Positions 59,456 through 64,000 of a stretch of DNA of 64,000 nucleotides are shown one piece after another. Within the stretch, counting starts at the first letter, position 1; each line of letters begins with the position of its first letter. Both the position numbers and the translations under genes were made by a program. The notes beneath the pieces were generated by a model that was given only the letters and a program-made list of their open reading frames with translations, searched no databases and was not told the DNA's origin. Location: the NCBI RefSeq assembly GCF_018320785.1, contig NC_054875.1, positions 29,889,157-29,953,156 of the forward strand, given 5' to 3'. The DNA comes from Cheilinus undulatus (Eukaryota > Chordata > Actinopteri > Labriformes > Labridae).

Positions 59456-61040
59456 TTCAGTTGTCACGTAATGTAGTCCTGTATTTATGTATTCAAAAAA
59501 GAGTTTAGCTCAGAAGAGCAGGCACCTTTTTTCACCTTCATACTTTAAAGTTTGAGGTGCGTTCTATGGATTGAGGTTTTAGGTTGAACTACAGCTAATT
59601 CATCTTTCTACACAGCAAAATAATTTGTTTTCTATTTATTTTAAGCACTTTGTCATTATCACGTCAGGTAACCACCATACAAACCTGCTGTTGAATTATG
59701 GGACGTGATTTTGATAACAGGTCAGTTCTAGTACAGGGGAAACTAGAGGTTTTATATGGCAAAAAGTTGCATGCATATTGGCACCTACATCTGTATTAGC
59801 TAGCAGGAGATTGTTTTGAGCAACATTTTCACACCACAACTCATATGGTTTCATTCTTCTCATCATCATCAAGAAAAAATGAGCGTCATCCTATAAAAAT
59901 CATTGACTTTTCCTTAAAACTGAATCTAGATTTCAGTGTAGCACCAAAAAACAGATTGTTTTTTCTTTATTGTGCTCTTGCTGGTCTCTTATCTATCTGC
60001 CACAGGTGAGATTAAATCTCTGAGCTGCAATGGATGCTATGTAATGTCACGTTAGTGAACATCAGCTTTAGACAGGCAGCAGAAAATGCTGGAGGAAGCA
60101 AGAGTGATGTCACCTGTTTGGTTACAGGGTAACATCATGCCATAATTAAAAAAAAGATGAAAAAGATGTCTCAAACTGACTTTAGATCTGCCTAGAAACA
60201 GACAAAGAGCAGGAGCCCTTATCAAACAACTCCACTGTGCTGGTTTATAGTCAGCTATAACTATGCATTATTCATATCCTTAAAACCAAAATGGAGTTAG
60301 AAAAAAAATTACCCTTTGTACATTTTGAACCTGATCCAACAGAAGAAGTTCTGCTGTAAAAATTGTAAATTTAACTTCATGTGTAGGTGACGTCTGGTGC
60401 TTCTGCAGTTGGTCTTCAATGGATGGACCCTTGAAGATCTGCAGTTTTCGCAGCTCTGAACTGACATAAGTTTTCAACCACAGAGGTTGCCGCTTATTTG
60501 TACACTACTTTTCACAGAGCATTGTAGGATATAATAAGTGGTCTATGTAAGGTATGATAATGCTCAAAACAGCTTATGTTTTATATAGTGTACTCTGGTG
60601 AATTTGGACACAGCATGTGTCAGCAGCACATGACAAGGAAAAAAATACTTCCTGGGGTGTCACCGACAGAAATGAGCTGAAATACTTGCTGAAAATCATG
60701 GCTCTTGGTGATGGAGGAGCTACTTTATAATCATAGCCTTGCAAACTTCCTATTACCCCACACTAGAAGAAGCAGAGCAACATCAAAGCTACCTGAGAAG
60801 GAAATCTAGTTTGGGTAACTCAGCCCACTTGGAAAAAGTAGTTCAAATTGAAAAATGTAAATTTGCTACAAAATATTAATTACAAAAGCCAAAAAAACAG
60901 CTAGAGATTTATCTCAGATAAATTGTCATTATTGCCCAATTGTGTACTAGTGAAATTACAACGACAAAAATTTCACTGAACATTTACTGACATTAAGAAA
61001 AAAACAAAACCTGTATGAATAAAAGGCCCAGGTGAGATAA
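59456..61040. other. No gene recognised
   Basis: AT-rich non-coding DNA with chance frames only. Confidence 0.5.
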
Positions 61041-61043
61041 AAT

Positions 61044-61235
61044 CCATCCATCCATCCATCCATCCATCTCACTTATCCTGCTGGGGTCTGAAGCCAATCT
61101 CAGCTGTCATTGGGTGAGGGGCGACATACATCCTGGACTGGTTGGACTGACGTACAGAGACAAACTAGCTGGCACACACTTTCAACCAATGTCAATTTAG
61201 AGTCACCAATTTATCCAGATACAAACCAGGAACCT
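61044..61235 (+). repeat. (ATCC)n microsatellite plus adjoining interspersed repeat
   Basis: ATCCATCCATCCATCCATCC is followed by CTTATCCTGCTGGGGTC, then AATCTCAGCTGTCATTGGGT and TCAATTTAGAGTCACCAATT. This is a composite common in fish genomes. Class not resolved. Confidence 0.6.
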
Positions 61236-61507
61236 TCATGCTGTGAAGCTAACCGCTGTGTAACCATGCAGCCCTCTGCTAAAAATCACAAAAATCAAAA
61301 AATGACCTCTACAGGTTAAATAAATTACAGGAGATAAACTAAAATGAAATCCTTTCTTCTCTCTCTGCTTAAAAAAACCCAAAACAGTTTGATAAAATCC
61401 CAACAAATACGCTAAGAGTTACATGAAATATAGTTAAAGGGGATGTGAATCTCTCCTTCTCAAAATGATCTGAATCACTGATGATTCAGTTAAAATACAA
61501 AACCATG

Positions 61508-61625
61508 GGGGGCAGGTGACCTAGCGGTTAGGTCATGCCCAGTGTACAGTATGTGGGCAGCCCAGGTTTAAGTCTGTCCGGCAGCTGCTTTCCTGTACGT
61601 CTCACCCCCACTATAACATTTTGCT
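61508..61625 (+). mobile_element. tRNA-derived SINE, short
   Basis: The tRNA-like head GTGACCTAGCGGTTAGGTCA (A box) and CAGGTTTAAGTCTGTC (B-box-like), about 50 bases apart, are followed by a short pyrimidine-rich body CTTTCCTGTACGTCTCACCC. Confidence 0.6.
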
Positions 61626-61984
61626 TTATAAAATTGACAAAAGGAGGAAAGTAAGATTTAGTTATTAATGAAAGAGACAGAACCCCAGGCCTCCTGTGTG
61701 AAGTCAACTTAACAATCAAAGGAGATTTAAGGAAAGCACAGTGACTGAGATCTCTATGTCTGAAACAGGAGAATAATAAGTTGAAATAATATTTTTAACA
61801 TTAAAATAAAAAGAACTTTCATAAAATTAGATTTTTTCCTTTCATAATTCTTCTTAAAAGGTATATTTAGTTTAGATGTTGCTCAGACATCGTCATCTCT
61901 GTATCTGACTGTGGATGTTTTTAATTTCTTGAACTGATGTCCAGCTCTGAGAAATGCTCCATTAAATATTGCATCAGTAGGAAC

Positions 61985-62075
61985 AATGCCCATGCCCCTT
62001 GTAACATGCAAAGACATCCAGAGCATGACCCGGGTTGTGTCAATCCTCCCTTCTACTAAATGGTGGCCTCAGGAA
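61985..62075 (+). repeat. Interspersed repeat shared with 16330-16540
   Basis: ACATGCAAAGACATCCAGAG, GGGTTGTGTCAATCCTCCC and GTGGCCTCAGG are in the same order and orientation as at 16.3 kb. Confidence 0.6.
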
Positions 62076-62644
62076 GCTAACCCCTAAATAAAACCAGATA
62101 CATGTTTGGTCCATCTCTGTGCCATCATGGCAACGGATAGGTTTCGGTTTTAGTCACCAATAGTGTTTCCACCAGCTCTGCTGCAGCAGTAGAGTCCTGC
62201 ACACCAATTCAGCAGATTGAGCAGGGCAGGAAGTTTCGCCCAAACCAAATTAAAATATCCGGTTAAATTTCAGAATAAATACTCGAGGTTAATGCCAGAC
62301 AATTGCCAGATTGTATTTCCCTTTACTGCATCCACAAAATGTCATAATGAGGTGTTGCCGAACCTGTAGTCAACAGGTTAGAGGGACAAGAGGAAGCGTA
62401 TTTATTTATAAATAAGTAACTTAACCATGGTAGAAGCATAAAAATCTAAATGAAAGTACAAAAAAAAAGAGACAAATCCAAGCAAGTCCACCCTTCTCCA
62501 ACTCCTGCAGATCGAAACAACAGCCTCACGTGTGTTTATGTTTTCATACACTTCAGTAGTATCTTTACACATGGCAGTGCATGATTCTGTAGTTACCGCG
62601 TGAACTCCTCAGTGTCACGGGTCAAGCAGTTTACTTACTTATAA

Positions 62645-63175
62645 AGGTCATGTATTTTACCCTTTTAGGACAAGTTTATATTGTTCTCAGAGGTCCCCAA
62701 AACATGCCTGTGAAGTTTGTTGTTGAAAAAACACTCCAGTTTTGGGTTTCTGCATGTCTTAAAACCTCTCTGTTTCAGTCCTGCTCAGAATGAGCTGTTT
62801 CTGTGTCTGTGGCTTTAAATGTTAACAGGCTGTCTGACCTTGCCCCTTTCAGGAAATGGATGCGGCCTAATGGATGTGTCTCTCCTGATCCTCCTCTCAG
62901 CTGCCAGCTCAGAGGAAGATCAGCAGAGGAGGGTGAAACTTTCTTCCAAGTAGGGAGGGCCAATCGAACCTGGGGGCGGTGCTAACTCCCCTCATGACAT
63001 CATGAGGGGAAAGTCGGGGAATGGCTTGTTTCAGCACACATTTTCTGAAATGTGTGTGGGGGGGGGGGGGTCTTGATTCTAGGGGGGATTGTGGACAGGC
63101 CAGGGGCACATATTTTTGTAAGAATAATCCTGAAAAAAATGTGTTTTGCATTTGTGACCTTTACATTCATAGACC
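62645..63175 (+). repeat. Interspersed repeat, copy 2 (inverse of 15615-15850), with extension
   Basis: CAGAGGTCCCCAAAACATG, GAGCTGTTTCTGTGTCTGTG and CCTTTCAGGAAATGGATG correspond in reverse to 15615-15850. It continues with the near-palindrome CCCCTCATGACATCATGAGG (62988-63007) and a G run (63057-63070). The short open frames are repeat-derived. Confidence 0.6.
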
Positions 63176-64000
63176 AGTGCAATAGCCACCTCTTCTAGAA
63201 ATGGACCATTATAATGAAGAAAAATTAAAAATTTCTCTGGCATCATTAATTTAAATGCTTAAGATAATACAACATTAGAGTAGTCTTTTTTTTTTTTATT
63301 TAATGTAGACATTTCACTGCAGAATTTCAACGAACAGTGCTGTGAAAAGTAATTGCCCCCAAATATTTAGGCAAATGGGTTTATATATCAGTATGTTTTT
63401 CTATAAAACAAGATAAAATCTTTGATAAAGTATTGAAAAAAGAAAACGTAACTGACTGAACAGAACTAAGGCACGGTCAGTCAGGGGCTGCACCTAGAGC
63501 CAAAGATGGGAAATCTGGAGGAAAAGAACAGAATCACACAAAAGAGCCAATCACATGTCAGCGTGACAAACCCATGCTTCCTCAGCAGTGACAAAACCAG
63601 TGTGAGACGATCTCACACCCCTGTGTGTTCTTTTATTGTAGATGCCTTTGTGTTGAAGTATGTGTATGAATTTGGATGGACACACATAGAGTGTGAGCGT
63701 GCGTGAAAGTGACTCAGCCAGTGTCAGTTACTCCTCTACTAAAGTGTCCTTTCCTTTTCTACTTCACACCTCTCCACTTTGCTATTTTTGGGCCATGTTA
63801 GCAGAACTACTAGTATCCGGCACACACACATTCACTCACTACAACATGCAAAACCCATTGGGAGTGTTTTGGAAGAGCGAGAGGAGACGTGCATCTTTTA
63901 TGGCGCTCCGGTACAATAGCTGATTCGCTGGAGCAGACAAAAATATCCAGGGTTACTCGCAAAGTGAAAAATATCGTATTGCATAAGATGGTGAAAGGAC
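63176..64000. other. No gene recognised at the right edge
   Basis: AT-rich DNA and CA-rich patches. Small open frames at 63506-63706 and 63693-63923 have no recognisable domain. Confidence 0.45.

Overview
This window is nuclear DNA from a bony fish, most likely a percomorph-type teleost. Evidence for this is the presence of vertebrate genes split by GT-AG introns, the moderate intron sizes, the high density of Tc1/mariner-, hAT-, L2- and SINE-like repeats typical of teleosts, and irf10, an interferon regulatory factor that mammals have lost. There are no bacterial operons, CRISPR arrays or rRNA genes. Most of the short open frames are chance frames or repeat debris.

Layout. (1) At 1606-4610 on the + strand are the last three coding exons of bmp7, with the 3' UTR after them; the prodomain exons lie left of the window. 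(2) At 8917-23967 on the + strand is a complete eight-coding-exon IRF gene, best read as irf10. An interferon-response-element-like motif pair lies about 300 bp upstream of its ATG. (3) At 25640-31807 on the - strand is a two-coding-exon ataxin-1 family gene of 687 codons plus stop. It has the AXH domain and the RKRRWSAP phospho-motif but no polyglutamine. irf10 and this gene converge tail to tail with about 1.7 kb between stop codons. (4) From 31.8 kb to the right edge I see no further protein-coding exon. This gene-poor stretch probably holds the non-coding 5' exons and regulatory DNA of the ataxin-1 gene, together with many mobile-element relics.

Repeats. Two Tc1/mariner elements sit in introns of bmp7 and irf10; the irf10 one is a large fold-back. 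Others are two hAT-like elements with TAGGGCTG-type ends, a TTAA-flanked miniature element, several LINE fragments (two with recognisable reverse transcriptase), tRNA-derived SINEs, a fold-back element filled with telomere-like CCCTAA repeats, and a near-identical 630-bp duplication inside irf10 intron 1.

How the genes relate. The three do not form a pathway, but their linkage is informative. From general knowledge, human 6p carries IRF4, BMP6 and ATXN1, and 16q carries IRF8 and ATXN1L. A BMP7-IRF10-ataxin-1-like block therefore looks like another whole-genome-duplication copy of that neighbourhood. The ataxin-1 member here would then be a third ohnologue absent from mammals. That is inference and needs a phylogeny.
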